The notes: generated by a model from the letters alone, not told the origin. Positions 27,801 through 37,417 are shown, numbered from the stretch's first letter. The stretch is 64,000 nt of DNA from Campylobacter concisus (GCF_003048675.2 NZ_CP060707.1:1922001-1986000); one strand, 5' to 3'. Numbers and translations: made by a program.

Positions 27801-29324
27801 GTAAGTTCCGCCGTTTAAATTTACAGTGTCGTTGCCTGCACCAGTTTCGACGTGAAGTCTCTCGTGTCTTCCACCATTTATATTTATAGTGTCATCTCCG
27901 CCTTGGGTGTTGATATTTAGCCAGTTTAAATTTGAGTTATCGGCATTGATGGTATCTTTACCTTCATTAAGATAGCTGCCATCGCCAAAGACTATAGTGC
28001 TAGCCACGTCACCAGCTTTGTGGTTTATCGTCGCATCTTTGAAATTTAGCGTATTGTCGCCATTGTCTTTAAATGTAACGTCAAAAGATTTATCATTATT
28101 AAACTGGTTATTTACAGTGATATCATGATCATTATCTACGATTTTTTCGCTATTTGATGCTTTTAAGCCACCTATGCTAACTTCTAGCGAAACGCTCTCT
28201 TTAAAGTAGCCATTATTTTCTACGCCCTTATCTGCATCTGTGAAAATTTTCTCCGATGGATCAAGTGTGCCTTCATTTTGGTCGTGATCGTTTGTCACTT
28301 CAACACGCACGCTTACTTTATTTATATCGCCAGCTCTTACATCTTTTATCACGCCGCTATCATCTAGCTTTTGCCAAGTTTTACCGCCATCTAGCGAGTA
28401 CTCTGCATTTTCATAGTCTTTGCCAGCAGTTGCCTCTCCGCCAAATTTAAGCGTCACATCTACCTTTTTATCAGCATCAGCCTCCGCTACTTCGCCTTTT
28501 AGGTTGTACTCTAGGTATGATTTGTCATTTGAGCTTCTTGGGTCTGAGCTCTTTTCGTAGCCAAATTCTGACTTGTTTTCAACTGAGATATTTTTAACTA
28601 TATCTTTGCTCTCGTCAGGTTTTGGTTCTGGAGTTGGTTCAGGTTTAGGCTCTGGCTTAGGTTCTGGTTTTGGATCAGGTGTCGGTTCTGGTTTAGGGGT
28701 TGGTTCTGGAGTTGGCTCTGGTTTTGGTTCTGGTTTTGGTTCAACTGGCTCAACCGGTTTAGGCTGCGGAGTTGGAGCTGGATTTTCTGGTTGTGATGGC
28801 TCAACTGGGGCTACAGGTGCAATGGCAGAATTTATATCACTATCTGAACCATCAAAAACATCACTACCGCCACCTTTTACCTCTTGGTTAGTTAGTTTTA
28901 CAGCACCAAAAGTATCTGAAAGTGATCTAAAGCTAGCTGATACATCAGAGCTTTCATGACCGCCATGCTCAAACCTTGTCTCGCCAAGGCTCACGCCATC
29001 ACCGCCTCTGCCACCGCTATTGCCACCAGCGGCACTCTCTTCGAGATTTGCTAAATTTTCACCTTTTAAAAGGGCTTTTTGTATAGCTGCTACCTCTTTG
29101 TCTGAGCTAAGGTCGTTATTTAAATTTAGAGTTTCGCCATCTTTTAGCTCAAACTCTTTGCCGTCGTTTGATGCGATAGTTACCTTTGCGCCGTTTGCTT
29201 TAACGACATCGCCCTCGTATAAACTATCTCCCGCGACAACAACTCTTTCGTTGCCATTTTTGTCTATAACTACTACTTCCTTGGAGCCAAGAATGTTTTT
29301 GATAACACCTACTTTAACAGCCAT
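24894..29324 (-). CDS. LapA-type retained surface protein with two solenoid halves (1476 aa)
   Basis: I start at the ATG at 29324 (MAVKVGVIKNILG), six bases after AAAGGAGG, dropping seven residues of a longer frame. Residues 1-75 are the retention module. The putative LapG site reads ESAAGGN, so Ser replaces the Thr of its relatives. A proline-rich spacer of PEPKPEPTP repeats comes next (28618-28790 in DNA). The rest is an internal duplication: Calx-beta-like domain, solenoid, and a C-terminal module ending YIDVKNGINVDL near residue 810. Then comes a second PEPKP spacer and a second Calx-beta, solenoid and C-terminus ending YIDVKENIHVDL. The upstream region has no GTAC palindrome, unlike five family members. 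It was probably built by fusion of two related genes. Confidence 0.88.
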   Translation of the reverse strand: MAVKVGVIKNILGSKEVVVIDKNGNERVVVAGDSLYEGDVVKANGAKVTIASNDGKEFELKDGETLNLNNDLSSDKEVAAIQKALLKGENLANLEESAAGGNSGGRGGDGVSLGETRFEHGGHESSDVSASFRSLSDTFGAVKLTNQEVKGGGSDVFDGSDSDINSAIAPVAPVEPSQPENPAPTPQPKPVEPVEPKPEPKPEPTPEPTPKPEPTPDPKPEPKPEPKPEPTPEPKPDESKDIVKNISVENKSEFGYEKSSDPRSSNDKSYLEYNLKGEVAEADADKKVDVTLKFGGEATAGKDYENAEYSLDGGKTWQKLDDSGVIKDVRAGDINKVSVRVEVTNDHDQNEGTLDPSEKIFTDADKGVENNGYFKESVSLEVSIGGLKASNSEKIVDNDHDITVNNQFNNDKSFDVTFKDNGDNTLNFKDATINHKAGDVASTIVFGDGSYLNEGKDTINADNSNLNWLNINTQGGDDTININGGRHERLHVETGAGNDTVNLNGGTYIGTDPYQSGFTLDSGNDVLNLNGTKDDHVKMTDMYLRTGSGEKDEINIKYADIDSTYKNSANHIIAESKNNTVNVENSTLKGINIGTETNTGTDVNRNPLNFDLNLKSSTLDDVNLNTIYKTHVVVEDTKINGSYPENATKWNFADTDDTLELRSGTLNDMTVNLGNGEDKVVVSKAMKLDGYTAINGGTSYETDTLVIDGNVDFNKFKSFEELQVTGNEKVSLKREELYDMLDIKNNDSKHILAVTEAAGGVELAGFKLSEYGRGLKEGFTRYEADFGFQENGRSYTEKGYIDVKNGINVDLGAKPEPTPVEPVEPVNPAPQPEPQPEPKPEPKPEPTPQPTPDPEPEYIHEYDSKYVKNIGIYGKQGFNIEDPEITNMWEHNNLIFELRGDVAEADVDQKIDVKLKFSGEATYGKDYDKIQYSIGGKEWIDLDSSGIIKGLRAGDINKVVVRANVIDDKELNEGKLLSEDEDSGIFYYQWDKEKLFKDADKGVENNHYYSESVILEFSIDNAKYTYNGGIIDNDHITTVNSEFHNDKRFDVDFRENGDNVLNFNNATVSHKEGEDPSKIYFSEVYSNSGDTEVNINSSNLNWLDIRTNTGKDKVEINNSNLNNVTIDTRNENDTININGGTHEKVEINAGFGNDVININGGVFNKETIYLGVKSDILNITGTKADHVKMTDIDISTNTNKLNGAIQWVGNELIKGDEDVINIKYTDINSTTSAEKSAIYAGSSKGTINIDSSNLDNVELNGGSRVPSFGETYHTDINLKSSTLKDVDIMAYINEMHVVVEDTHASASGLPAEHHANWILSGHENAKDYLELRSGSLTNIKIDLSDGSDSVFISKDMKLEGGTSILGGYSDNRSRYDHDTLLVDGQIDFTKVKSFEELKVTSNEKVTLKALDIADMLDVGHEHSNNLLQITEASGGVKLEGFSKSAANAVEGFERYEANYGTTTAYIDVKENIHVDL
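24897..28790 (-). repeat. Diverged internal duplication separated by PEPKP-coding spacers
   Basis: The segment of about 26880-28620 and the segment of about 24897-26740 encode the same order of parts with clear similarity, for example DFTKVKSFEELKVTSNEKVTL versus FNKFKSFEELQVTGNEKVSL. Each half is preceded by a low-complexity proline-rich spacer. The halves have diverged at DNA level, so this duplication is older than those in the giant gene. Confidence 0.8.
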
Positions 29325-29461
29325 CGCTGCCTCCTTTAAAATCAATTTGACACATTATAAATATTTCTTTTAAATATAAAGTAATGTAAATATGATGTTA
29401 ATTCTTAAGATTACGCTGTTGCAGTGGTTTTTAAAAATTAAATTTTTGATAAATTTAAATA

Positions 29462-29479
29462 AGATCCCAAGAGGGATCT
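29462..29479 (-). terminator. Terminator of the 468-residue protein gene
   Basis: A 7-bp stem AGATCCC/GGGATCT with a 4-base loop lies 6 bases after the stop codon. On the minus strand it runs into an AT-rich tail with several T residues. Confidence 0.7.
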
Positions 29480-29485
29480 AAAAAT

Positions 29486-30892
29486 TTAAAGATCGACGTG
29501 AATGTCCTCTTTTATATCTATATAGACTGTGCCTTGATGCTCGCTACCGTCTGCTAAGTGCGTATTATAGGCACTTTCATATCTGTGGTAGCCATTTTCT
29601 GCTCCGCTAGTTTCGCTAAAACCATTAAGTTTTACAGTGCCATGGGCTTCACTAAATTTAACTATATTAGAGCCATTATCTAAAATGTCACTCAAATGAG
29701 CCACATCATTGCCATTTAATGTCACATAAGCACCGCTCGTTACTTTTAATTCTTCAAAGCCAGAGACCTTTGAGAAGTCGATATTATTATCAAGTACAAG
29801 CGTATCATATCCCTTGCCACCAAATATTTGAGTATTATTATCTATATCTGTTCTTGTCATAGTTAAACTAACTGTATCGTCACCACCACCTAGATAAAAT
29901 TTAGAATTTTTTATGATAGCTGATGTCACATTTAAAGTATCGTTTTGATTATCTGAGAAGTAAAATTCGTTATTTTTACCATGAAATTCTGAGTCGTCTA
30001 TATGCATATTGACCTTGTTGTTTCTGCCGTCAAATTTAACGTCACCCATAAATTTTGGCCCAAGAAAATTCATATCAAAAAGCGGTGTGTGGTCTAAATT
30101 TGCATGCGAGCCTTTTATATCTATCTCGCCGTCTCCACCGCACACTTTTATATTCATAGTGGTCTTTTCGCCATCATTCGCTTCGATCGTAGTGTGTCCG
30201 TTAAAGATAGTGTTGTCCATATTTAGCGTATCTACTTCGTTTGGACTAGTAAAGCTAGAAAGAGAAATTTTCGTATCACCAAAAAAGCCCACCCAGTCGG
30301 TATTTATAGTGTCATTTCCTCCGCCAAGCCTTATATCTGCGCCGTTTTTGATCTCAGATCTTTGGATGTCTATAATGTCGTTATTTAGACCTGTATGAAT
30401 GGCAGCATTTTCCATCGTCGCACCATAAATTTTCACGCTATCATCGCCGTCATTTGTGTATAAAAGCGTATGATCTTTTATGCCAACATTGTTTCTTATC
30501 TCTATCTCGTCATTGCCAGCTCCAGCGTCAAATCTCAGCCCTCTAACCTCGATATTATCGTGAATTCTTAGCTTATTATCGCCATCTCCTGCGTCTATCT
30601 TAGCATCATTTACGATAGATCTTGTCATATCGACTATGTCGTTGCCATTGTCAAAACGCACATCGTTTGCACTCGTGGTTGCGTCTGCGATGTTTAAAAT
30701 TTGATCCTGCGCTTTTGGCCTCGCATCTGCCACCCTTCGTCCGTATAGCTCAGCAAGAAAATTCTTGGGCTCAAGTATCTCAAGCGACTTTACCTCCTCT
30801 ATGATCCTCACGTAAGGGTCGTTTTGCCCGCCATTTTGGCTCACGCCACCGCTTAAATTTAACCCCTCTTTGTCGGCTACTTCTACGCTCAT
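29486..30892 (-). CDS. Secreted beta-solenoid protein without retention module (468 aa)
   Basis: This is the shortest solenoid member. The N-terminus (MSVEVADKEGLNLSGGVSQ) is unlike the retention module and unlike the 788-residue protein, and no signal peptide is visible. From about residue 65 the 21-residue Asp/Gly repeats begin (DAGDGDNKLRIHDNIEVRGL). The final 90 residues match the family C-terminus and end VYIDIKEDIHVDL, closest to the 1476-residue neighbour downstream. The ATG at 30892 follows AAAGGATTAAT. No palindromic operator precedes it. I infer type I export and release from the cell. Ligand unknown. Confidence 0.82.
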   Translation of the reverse strand: MSVEVADKEGLNLSGGVSQNGGQNDPYVRIIEEVKSLEILEPKNFLAELYGRRVADARPKAQDQILNIADATTSANDVRFDNGNDIVDMTRSIVNDAKIDAGDGDNKLRIHDNIEVRGLRFDAGAGNDEIEIRNNVGIKDHTLLYTNDGDDSVKIYGATMENAAIHTGLNNDIIDIQRSEIKNGADIRLGGGNDTINTDWVGFFGDTKISLSSFTSPNEVDTLNMDNTIFNGHTTIEANDGEKTTMNIKVCGGDGEIDIKGSHANLDHTPLFDMNFLGPKFMGDVKFDGRNNKVNMHIDDSEFHGKNNEFYFSDNQNDTLNVTSAIIKNSKFYLGGGDDTVSLTMTRTDIDNNTQIFGGKGYDTLVLDNNIDFSKVSGFEELKVTSGAYVTLNGNDVAHLSDILDNGSNIVKFSEAHGTVKLNGFSETSGAENGYHRYESAYNTHLADGSEHQGTVYIDIKEDIHVDL

Positions 30893-31037
30893 ATTAATCC
30901 TTTCTTAAAAAATTGACTTTTGGATTTTAATAAGCGTTTTTAAATCACATTGAAATATAAATTATATTGATTATCAAAAGAAATGCCTAAATTTAGGCTT
31001 TTTGTATAAAAAATTTTATTAAATGAAGCAAGGGGAG

Positions 31038-31062
31038 TTTAGACCCAAAAAATGGGTCTAAA
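31038..31062 (-). terminator. Hairpin after the 1063-residue adhesin gene
   Basis: A perfect 10-bp stem TTTAGACCCA/TGGGTCTAAA with an AAAAA loop lies directly after the stop codon. It is nearly the same hairpin as at 24867-24893, suggesting that the genes were duplicated together with their 3' ends. Confidence 0.78.
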
Positions 31063-31064
31063 TT

Positions 31065-34000
31065 TTACATTAATTCATTTACATTGACATTTTGTATAGT
31101 AAGCGTAAATGTCTGACCGCCTTCATTTACGCTATATACATATCCGTTGCTAATTTCAGTAGAAGCATCTGCTACTTCAGATGAACCCTCTGTAAATGTA
31201 CCAACACCTTTTACCCCTTTTACGATCAGCGATGTTGCACCTTCACCACCAACATTTTTTATGAAATTTGCGATATCTGAAGCATGGTGGAATGTAAATT
31301 CCTTATCTGCGTCTGACATATCAAGCACCTCAAAACCACTTATCTTGCCAGCATTTGTCGTATTAAATGATGCGTCATGAACTTTTAGCGTATCTATGCC
31401 ATCGCCTCCATTTATAGCAGTGCCATTTAGGCTTACATCCTTGCCAAGATCGACTAAGTCATTGCCGTCGCCACCTGAAAGGTAGGTGTTAGTTAGTGTC
31501 ACGTTATCAGCTATATTGATAGTGTCGTTGCCTTTGCCTGAGTTGATGTTTGATGTATCGTAGTCATGCGCAGCTTCGCCTGCAGCTGGACTTAAATTTA
31601 CACTTGATGTGCCAGTTAGATCAGCGTTTATATTTATCGTATCGTCTCCACCTTGAGTGAAAATTTTAACATCGGTGTTGTCATGAGTGCCAGCTCCGAT
31701 AGTCACGCTATCGCCGTCATCTGCGGTATTTATGGTGACCCTTCTAAGCTCAGCGTTATCGATAGTTACGGTTTTTACGCCAGCATTTCCAACGCCTGCA
31801 CCCTCTATGTTTGTATCAACTAGACCAGTAGCTCTTGCGACATTTAGCGTTACGTTGCCATTTTCAAGCATAATGTTTGAATCCACCATAGAAACATCAC
31901 CATCGACATTTACACGGTCATCTCCGCCATTTGTGTAGATGATAGCCTTGTCAAATGAGCTATTTCCAGAGACGTTAATAGTGTCATTTCCGCCGCCTGC
32001 GCCGATATATGTGCTAAATCCATCATTTGAGATCATGGTGACATCTTTTAAATTTATCACATCATCGCCATATCCAGTCTCAATGGCAGCGTTGTTAAAT
32101 TTAGCGCCAGTAACATCTACGCTGTCTCTATCGTCACTTACTCCAGCATCAGCTGAGCTAGTGTTTATCTTAGTGTTTGAAATTTCAGCGCCTCTTTCGA
32201 TAGTTAGTGTATCGCGACCTTTGCCCATCTCTATGTAGTTTGAGTGAATTCCAGCTTGATTAGCTACTGGATTTGCCACGTGAGCTGGTGAGCTTATAGG
32301 GTCATTATGTACGGCGCTATTATTTTTTATTTCAGTGCTACCTTTGATAGTTAGGCTATCATCGCCCTCACCTGTGTAGATATCCATGACATCTGCTTTA
32401 GTATCTTGAAGTACGATCTTATCATTGCCATTGCCACTTTTTATTTCAGAGTTATATATGCCTGCACTGATGAAATTTAGCATATCGCCCGTGTCTGAGT
32501 CGCCAGTATCGATATCAACTCTCCTGATACTTGCGTCAGTTACATTTATAGTGTCGTCGCCCTCGCCTGTTTTTATAAAGCTATCAGTTCTGCTTCCTGC
32601 ATACTCAGTCTCGTCAGTTGTTCCGTTATTAGTAACGTAAGCATACATATCGCTTTTAATATTTACGGTGTCGTTATCAGCACCAGTGTCTATTTTGGTA
32701 TTTTTTATAAGCTGATGATTATCACTTTTTTCGATATTTACAGTGTCGTTGCCACTTCCTGTTTTAAACAAGACATTGTCTAAAATCGTACTACTAAGGC
32801 TTGGACCAGAATCATCTTTTATAGTAAATACATCATTGCCATCGTGGCTTGTAAATCTTGTATCTGTTATAACAGTTCCGTTTATATTGAGTGTATCTTG
32901 ATTTTTCTCTCCGCCAGCGTTTCCAAGGTCTATCCTAGTGTTTTCTACAACAGCATCTTTTCCAGTATTAAACACATCGTCGCCATCGCCCATTTTTATA
33001 ACATCATTGGCATTTTCTTTTAGATCATATAACCCACTTGAAAAATAGACTTCCTCTTTTATAGTTATCGTATCATCACCATCTTTTGTATCGATGATAG
33101 TTTTCATAGTGTTGCCATTATCTGGGTCAGAATTTACAAGAGCAGGATTTAAGCCCTCTGTAGATGCATCTATATTTTCTGTGATATTTATATTGTCATC
33201 ATTATCAATGATCTTGCCCTCAGCCTCGCCAGATGTGATAGCAGCGTTATTTGTAGTCACGCTAAGAGTTACGCCCTCTTTATAAACACCATAGCCATTT
33301 ATGCCAGGAGCGATATTTGCGCCTAGATCCTCGCTACTTGTGCCCTCGTTTTGATTACCTGCTGTTTGACCGTAGTCGTCAACAACCTGCACTCTAACCT
33401 TTACATTTGCGATATCGCTTGGCGCGACGCCGCTTATCGTGCCGCCATTTTGTATCGCTGTCCAGCTATGTCCACCATCAAGTGAGTACTCCATAGCGTT
33501 TGAGTAGTCTCTGCCTGCACTTGCACCGCTTAAATTTAGCGTTAGATCAGTAGGTGTAGTTGAACTTGTAGCAGCTGATAGGCCGAGATTATAGACTAGA
33601 TACTCGTTTGGAGTTGCCTCTCTTGCCTCGCCGTTACCATCAAGCGATACGCTTAGCGCAACAGGGGTTGCAGGCGTTGCTGGAGTAACTGGAGTGACCG
33701 GTGTTACAGGGGTTGTTGGGTTTGTTGGGTTTTGCGGTGCAACACTATCGCCCTCGCTATTGTCGTTATTATCAGCATAACCGCCGATTGGGCTATTAAA
33801 AGAGTCAAAAGCTCTGTTTGCATCGGTTAAATTTCTAAAATTTTCATTGATATTTGCGTAGTGGCCACCCTCAGCAAAGCTAGCAGCGCCTAGACTTACG
33901 CCATCTCCGCCAGCTCCACCAGCTGCTGCGTTACCACCAGCTGCTGTCTCTTCAAGATCTGTGATGTTTGCACCATTTAAAAGAGCGTTTTGAAGCGCTG

Positions 34001-34256
34001 CGATCTCTGGGTTAGCACTTTGTGCGCTTGCCGCCTCTTTTGGATCGAGCGAGATAGTATCTTCGCCTACTACTGAGACCTCCTTGCCGTCATTTGCAAC
34101 GATGACTACCTTCGCATCAGCTGAAGTTGTCTTTATACTCTCGCCCTCGTACAAGCTATCGCCAACTTTTAAAATTCTCTCATTTCCACTTTTATCAACT
34201 GCGATCACTTCAGTTTGACCTGAAATTGATTTTATACTTCCTAGTTTTGCTGCCAT
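31065..34256 (-). CDS. LapA-type retained surface protein with Calx-beta and solenoid (1063 aa)
   Basis: The second of two close ATGs (34256, MAAKLGSIKSISGQ) is chosen because AAGGA is six bases before it. Residues 1-75 are the retention module and ETAAGGN follows near residue 104. A flexible linker with a PVTPVTPVTPATP run comes before a Calx-beta-like domain (to about residue 365, ending IIDNDDNI). A long 20-21-residue solenoid follows (for example GEGDDSLTIKGSTEIK). The C-terminus ends TLTIQNVNVNELM and is the most divergent of the family. The upstream region carries the shared palindrome and -10. The neighbour on the other side, ilvD, is transcribed divergently. Confidence 0.9.
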   Translation of the reverse strand: MAAKLGSIKSISGQTEVIAVDKSGNERILKVGDSLYEGESIKTTSADAKVVIVANDGKEVSVVGEDTISLDPKEAASAQSANPEIAALQNALLNGANITDLEETAAGGNAAAGGAGGDGVSLGAASFAEGGHYANINENFRNLTDANRAFDSFNSPIGGYADNNDNSEGDSVAPQNPTNPTTPVTPVTPVTPATPATPVALSVSLDGNGEAREATPNEYLVYNLGLSAATSSTTPTDLTLNLSGASAGRDYSNAMEYSLDGGHSWTAIQNGGTISGVAPSDIANVKVRVQVVDDYGQTAGNQNEGTSSEDLGANIAPGINGYGVYKEGVTLSVTTNNAAITSGEAEGKIIDNDDNINITENIDASTEGLNPALVNSDPDNGNTMKTIIDTKDGDDTITIKEEVYFSSGLYDLKENANDVIKMGDGDDVFNTGKDAVVENTRIDLGNAGGEKNQDTLNINGTVITDTRFTSHDGNDVFTIKDDSGPSLSSTILDNVLFKTGSGNDTVNIEKSDNHQLIKNTKIDTGADNDTVNIKSDMYAYVTNNGTTDETEYAGSRTDSFIKTGEGDDTINVTDASIRRVDIDTGDSDTGDMLNFISAGIYNSEIKSGNGNDKIVLQDTKADVMDIYTGEGDDSLTIKGSTEIKNNSAVHNDPISSPAHVANPVANQAGIHSNYIEMGKGRDTLTIERGAEISNTKINTSSADAGVSDDRDSVDVTGAKFNNAAIETGYGDDVINLKDVTMISNDGFSTYIGAGGGNDTINVSGNSSFDKAIIYTNGGDDRVNVDGDVSMVDSNIMLENGNVTLNVARATGLVDTNIEGAGVGNAGVKTVTIDNAELRRVTINTADDGDSVTIGAGTHDNTDVKIFTQGGDDTININADLTGTSSVNLSPAAGEAAHDYDTSNINSGKGNDTINIADNVTLTNTYLSGGDGNDLVDLGKDVSLNGTAINGGDGIDTLKVHDASFNTTNAGKISGFEVLDMSDADKEFTFHHASDIANFIKNVGGEGATSLIVKGVKGVGTFTEGSSEVADASTEISNGYVYSVNEGGQTFTLTIQNVNVNELM

Positions 34257-34283
34257 GTTCATCCTTGTTAAATTTTTCCTCGC

Positions 34284-34329
34284 ATTTTAATGAATTTTAT
34301 AATTCATGTATATTGTACTCAGGTACAAT
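34284..34329 (-). promoter_or_regulatory. Palindromic operator plus -10 for the 1063-residue adhesin gene
   Basis: ATTGTACTCAGGTACAAT (34312-34329) has matching half-sites around a 4-base spacer. TAAAAT lies at 34289 down to 34284, exactly 23 bases after the 16-bp core, as in the four other sites. The first six bases after the core (TATACA) also match the other promoters. Confidence 0.84.
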
Positions 34330-34539
34330 AAGGCCCTTAAATTCGGCATTTATGACACATATATGACAATTTTATGTTATCAATTTATATATTATTTTGA
34401 TCAAAATGAGGCAAATTTCATTTTATCTGTCTTATCTTTTAAGAGAGAGTTAAATTTAACGTGTTATTTGCGTTATAAAACTTATTAAAAATTTTCTTTT
34501 AAATTTTGTAAAAACTTTTAAAATTTTTGATACTTTAGA

Positions 34540-34550
34540 TGTGATAAAAT
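34540..34550 (+). promoter_or_regulatory. Extended -10 promoter element for ilvD
   Basis: TGTGATAAAAT 30 bases before the chosen ilvD start resembles the extended -10 of Campylobacter sigma-70 promoters. TTGATACTT lies upstream. It overlaps the alternative GTG start at 34541, which argues against that start. The rest of the 34330-34539 stretch is AT-rich and I see nothing else in it. Confidence 0.55.
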
Positions 34551-34579
34551 CCTCTCAAATTTTAAAAAAAGGATCAAAT

Positions 34580-36253
34580 TTGAGAAGCGATATAATCAAA
34601 AAAGGCTACACAAGAGCCCCACACCGCTCACTTTTACGTGCGACTGGGCTAAAAGACGAGGACTTTGCTAAGCCATTTATCGGCGTTGCAAACAGCTTTA
34701 TAGAGATCATCCCGGGGCACTTTTTCTTAAACAAATACGCTCAAATTTTAAAAGATGAAATTCGCAAAAATGGCTGTGTGCCGTTTGAGTTTAACTGCAT
34801 CGGCGTGGATGATGGCATAGCGATGGGGCATAAGGGCATGCTATATAGCTTGCCTAGCCGCGAGATCATCGCAAATTCTATTGAGACTGTGATGAACGCG
34901 CACGCACTTGACGCGCTTGTTTGTATGCCAAACTGCGACAAGATCGTCCCTGGCATGGTTATGGGCGCTTTAAGGGTCAATGTCCCGACCATTTTCGTAA
35001 GCGGCGGCCCTATGAAAAAAGGCCATACAAAAGATGGCAGGCCGATCGATCTTGCGACTGCGTTTGAGGCGGTTGGCAAATTTGAGACCAAAGAGATAGA
35101 CGAGGCTGAGCTAAGAGATATCGAGTGCAACGCATGTCCAAGTGGCGGCAGCTGCAGCGGTATGTTTACGGCAAATTCTATGAACACGCTTTGCGAAGCG
35201 ATGGGCATAGCGCTCCCTGGCAACGGCACTATCCTAGCACTTACTCCAGAGCGTGAGGAGCTCATCAGGCAGGCTGCTCGAAGAATTTGCCAGATCGCCC
35301 TTGATGAGAAATTTAAGATAAGAAACATACTAAATGAAAAGGCGATCCGCAACGCACTTGTCGTTGATATGGCGATGGGTGGTAGCAGCAACACCGTCCT
35401 TCACATGCTAGCCATCTCAAGAGAAGCTGGCGTAAATTTAGACATAAAAGAGCTAAATAAGATCAGTCAAAACATCGCTCACATCGCTAAGATCAGCCCA
35501 AGCTTGCCAAACGTGCACATGGAGGACGTCGGCAGAGCTGGCGGTATGAATGCGGTGATAAAAGAAATTTCACGCAGAGATCATGGCATGCTAAATTTAG
35601 ACAACCTAACAGTTAGCGGCGAAACTTTGGGCGAGCGCGTAAAATCTAGCGACATAAAAGACGAAAGCGTCATCCACAAGGTGGAAAATGCCTATTCTCA
35701 AGTTGGCGGACTTGCCATTTTGTTTGGAAATTTAGCCGAGCAAGGCTGTGTCATCAAGACGGCCGGCATCGTTGGTGAGCGTAAATTTAGTGGCAAAGCA
35801 GTCTGCTTTAACTCACAAGATGAAGCCATCGCTGGAATTTCAAGCGGTAAAGTAGATAAAGGCGACGTCGTCGTCATCCGCTACGAAGGCCCACGCGGAG
35901 GACCAGGCATGCAAGAGATGCTAAGCCCTACCTCACTCATCATGGGACGAGGACTTGGCGCAGACGTAGCGCTCATCACGGATGGTCGCTTTAGCGGGGC
36001 GACAAGGGGTCTAAGCATCGGCCACGTAAGCCCAGAAGCAGCTGAAGGCGGCATGATAGGCTTGCTACGAGATGGCGACATCATCGATATAGACGTCGAT
36101 AAATACGAGATAAACGTTCGCCTAAGCGAAGTCGAGATCGCTGAGCGCAGGGCTAAATTTAAACCAGTCGATAAAGCGCTAACCTCTCGCTGGCTAAGGC
36201 AGTATCAAAAACTAGTCACAAACGCAAGCAACGGAGCGATACTGGAGGCGTAA
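34580..36253 (+). CDS. ilvD: Dihydroxy-acid dehydratase
   Basis: IlvD removes water from dihydroxy acids in the valine, isoleucine and leucine pathway and needs an iron-sulfur cluster. The product is 557 residues, the normal length. Cluster cysteines are seen in MPNCDK and [13 protein letters not shown], and the C-terminal GRFSGATRG motif is intact. I choose the TTG at 34580 ([17 protein letters not shown]) because AAAGGA lies shortly upstream. The longer GTG start would sit in the promoter. The gene is more GC-rich than the three genes that follow it on the same strand. Confidence 0.95.
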   Translation: MRSDIIKKGYTRAPHRSLLRATGLKDEDFAKPFIGVANSFIEIIPGHFFLNKYAQILKDEIRKNGCVPFEFNCIGVDDGIAMGHKGMLYSLPSREIIANSIETVMNAHALDALVCMPNCDKIVPGMVMGALRVNVPTIFVSGGPMKKGHTKDGRPIDLATAFEAVGKFETKEIDEAELRDIECNACPSGGSCSGMFTANSMNTLCEAMGIALPGNGTILALTPEREELIRQAARRICQIALDEKFKIRNILNEKAIRNALVVDMAMGGSSNTVLHMLAISREAGVNLDIKELNKISQNIAHIAKISPSLPNVHMEDVGRAGGMNAVIKEISRRDHGMLNLDNLTVSGETLGERVKSSDIKDESVIHKVENAYSQVGGLAILFGNLAEQGCVIKTAGIVGERKFSGKAVCFNSQDEAIAGISSGKVDKGDVVVIRYEGPRGGPGMQEMLSPTSLIMGRGLGADVALITDGRFSGATRGLSIGHVSPEAAEGGMIGLLRDGDIIDIDVDKYEINVRLSEVEIAERRAKFKPVDKALTSRWLRQYQKLVTNASNGAILEA

Positions 36254-36289
36254 AAATACGATAATTAAAATTTTATATAAAGGACAGTT

Positions 36290-37417
36290 ATGAATAATAA
36301 TAATTTATTTGATTTTGAAGGCGAAGACAGTCTTGGTCCAGAAAATATTGAAACAGTATACCCACTAAAGGAAATAAGAATAGATAAGGGAAGAATGAGT
36401 GTTTTTGAATTTAAAAGAAAATACGATGACCCTGTAAAAGGCAATATTGTATTAAACCCAGATTTTCAAAGAGACGAAGGGAGATGGGGCCTAAAACAAA
36501 AAAGTGAACTAATAGAATCTATTCTGATGGGGATACCATTACCTGTTATATACTTATTTCAGGATGAAAAGGGTATCAAACAAGTTGTCGATGGAAGACA
36601 ACGTTTAACTTGCATGGCAGATTTTTTAAACAATAATTTTAAACTAGAAAAATTAGAAATATTGAGAACCTTAAATAATAAATACTTTAAAGACCTTGAA
36701 GTATATGAACAAAATAAAATAGAAGATTACCAATTAGACATTTACACTATTTTACCTCCGGCACCAGAGAGGGTTAAATTTAATATATTTGACAGACTAA
36801 ATAGGGGCGGAACAAAATTAAACAATCAAGAAATGAGAAACGCTCTATATCAAGGAACATCAACTAAACTTATAAAAGAAATGAGTGAACTAGAGAGTTT
36901 TAAACAAGCAACAGGATATTCTCTAAATGCAACCACAATGAAAGATAGATATCTAATTCTTAGATTTGTTGCTTTCTATTTTTTTAGAACAGATAAATTT
37001 GGGAAAAAAATCGATTTTAATTCTGACATTGATGACTTTTTAAAAAATGTCATGCAGTATATCAACACAAAGACTCTTGATGAAATAAAATACTTAAAAG
37101 ATGCATTTGATAAAACAATGCAATACATATCTGATAACTATGGAGATAGTGTTTTTAGATTTAAGAACAAAGATGGCAATAATAGAAAAAGACCTATAAA
37201 CATGGGTTTATTTGAGTGTATAACATATATGTTTATGCTGGCTTTGGAAAAAAATATAGAAATAGACAAAGAAGAATTGGAGAAATTTAAGACGCAAGAA
37301 TTTGACAAACCAGAAAGGTTTACATATGGAATAGATAGTAAAGATAATATTAAATTCAGATTCGATAGTGTAGAAAAATTTATAGGGGTTTACAATGATA
37401 CAACAAATGAAAATTAG
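36290..37417 (+). CDS. DUF262 (ParB/GmrSD-N-like) protein, first gene of a putative defence cassette
   Basis: The 375-residue protein has the hallmarks of DUF262: NPDFQRDEGRW (residues 56-66), the nucleotide-site motif VVDGRQRLT (99-107) and FDRLNRGG (167-174). In GmrSD and related defence proteins this fold hydrolyses or senses nucleotides, and it often joins an HNH nuclease (DUF1524). No HNH domain is present here. AAAGGACAG lies just before the ATG. The gene overlaps the next one by 23 bases. Its codon use is strongly A/T-biased (AAA, AAT, TTA) compared with ilvD and thiD, a sign of lateral transfer. The exact activity is unknown. Confidence 0.85.
   Translation: MNNNNLFDFEGEDSLGPENIETVYPLKEIRIDKGRMSVFEFKRKYDDPVKGNIVLNPDFQRDEGRWGLKQKSELIESILMGIPLPVIYLFQDEKGIKQVVDGRQRLTCMADFLNNNFKLEKLEILRTLNNKYFKDLEVYEQNKIEDYQLDIYTILPPAPERVKFNIFDRLNRGGTKLNNQEMRNALYQGTSTKLIKEMSELESFKQATGYSLNATTMKDRYLILRFVAFYFFRTDKFGKKIDFNSDIDDFLKNVMQYINTKTLDEIKYLKDAFDKTMQYISDNYGDSVFRFKNKDGNNRKRPINMGLFECITYMFMLALEKNIEIDKEELEKFKTQEFDKPERFTYGIDSKDNIKFRFDSVEKFIGVYNDTTNEN

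Noticed and set aside
28598-28804. Gln/Asn-rich alternative frame over the PEPKP spacer
   Set aside because: It is a frame-shifted reading of a low-complexity spacer inside a well-supported gene.
34541-34579. Longer ilvD start at GTG 34541
   Set aside because: It overlaps the -10 element. The TTG at 34580 has AAAGGA upstream and gives the standard protein length.
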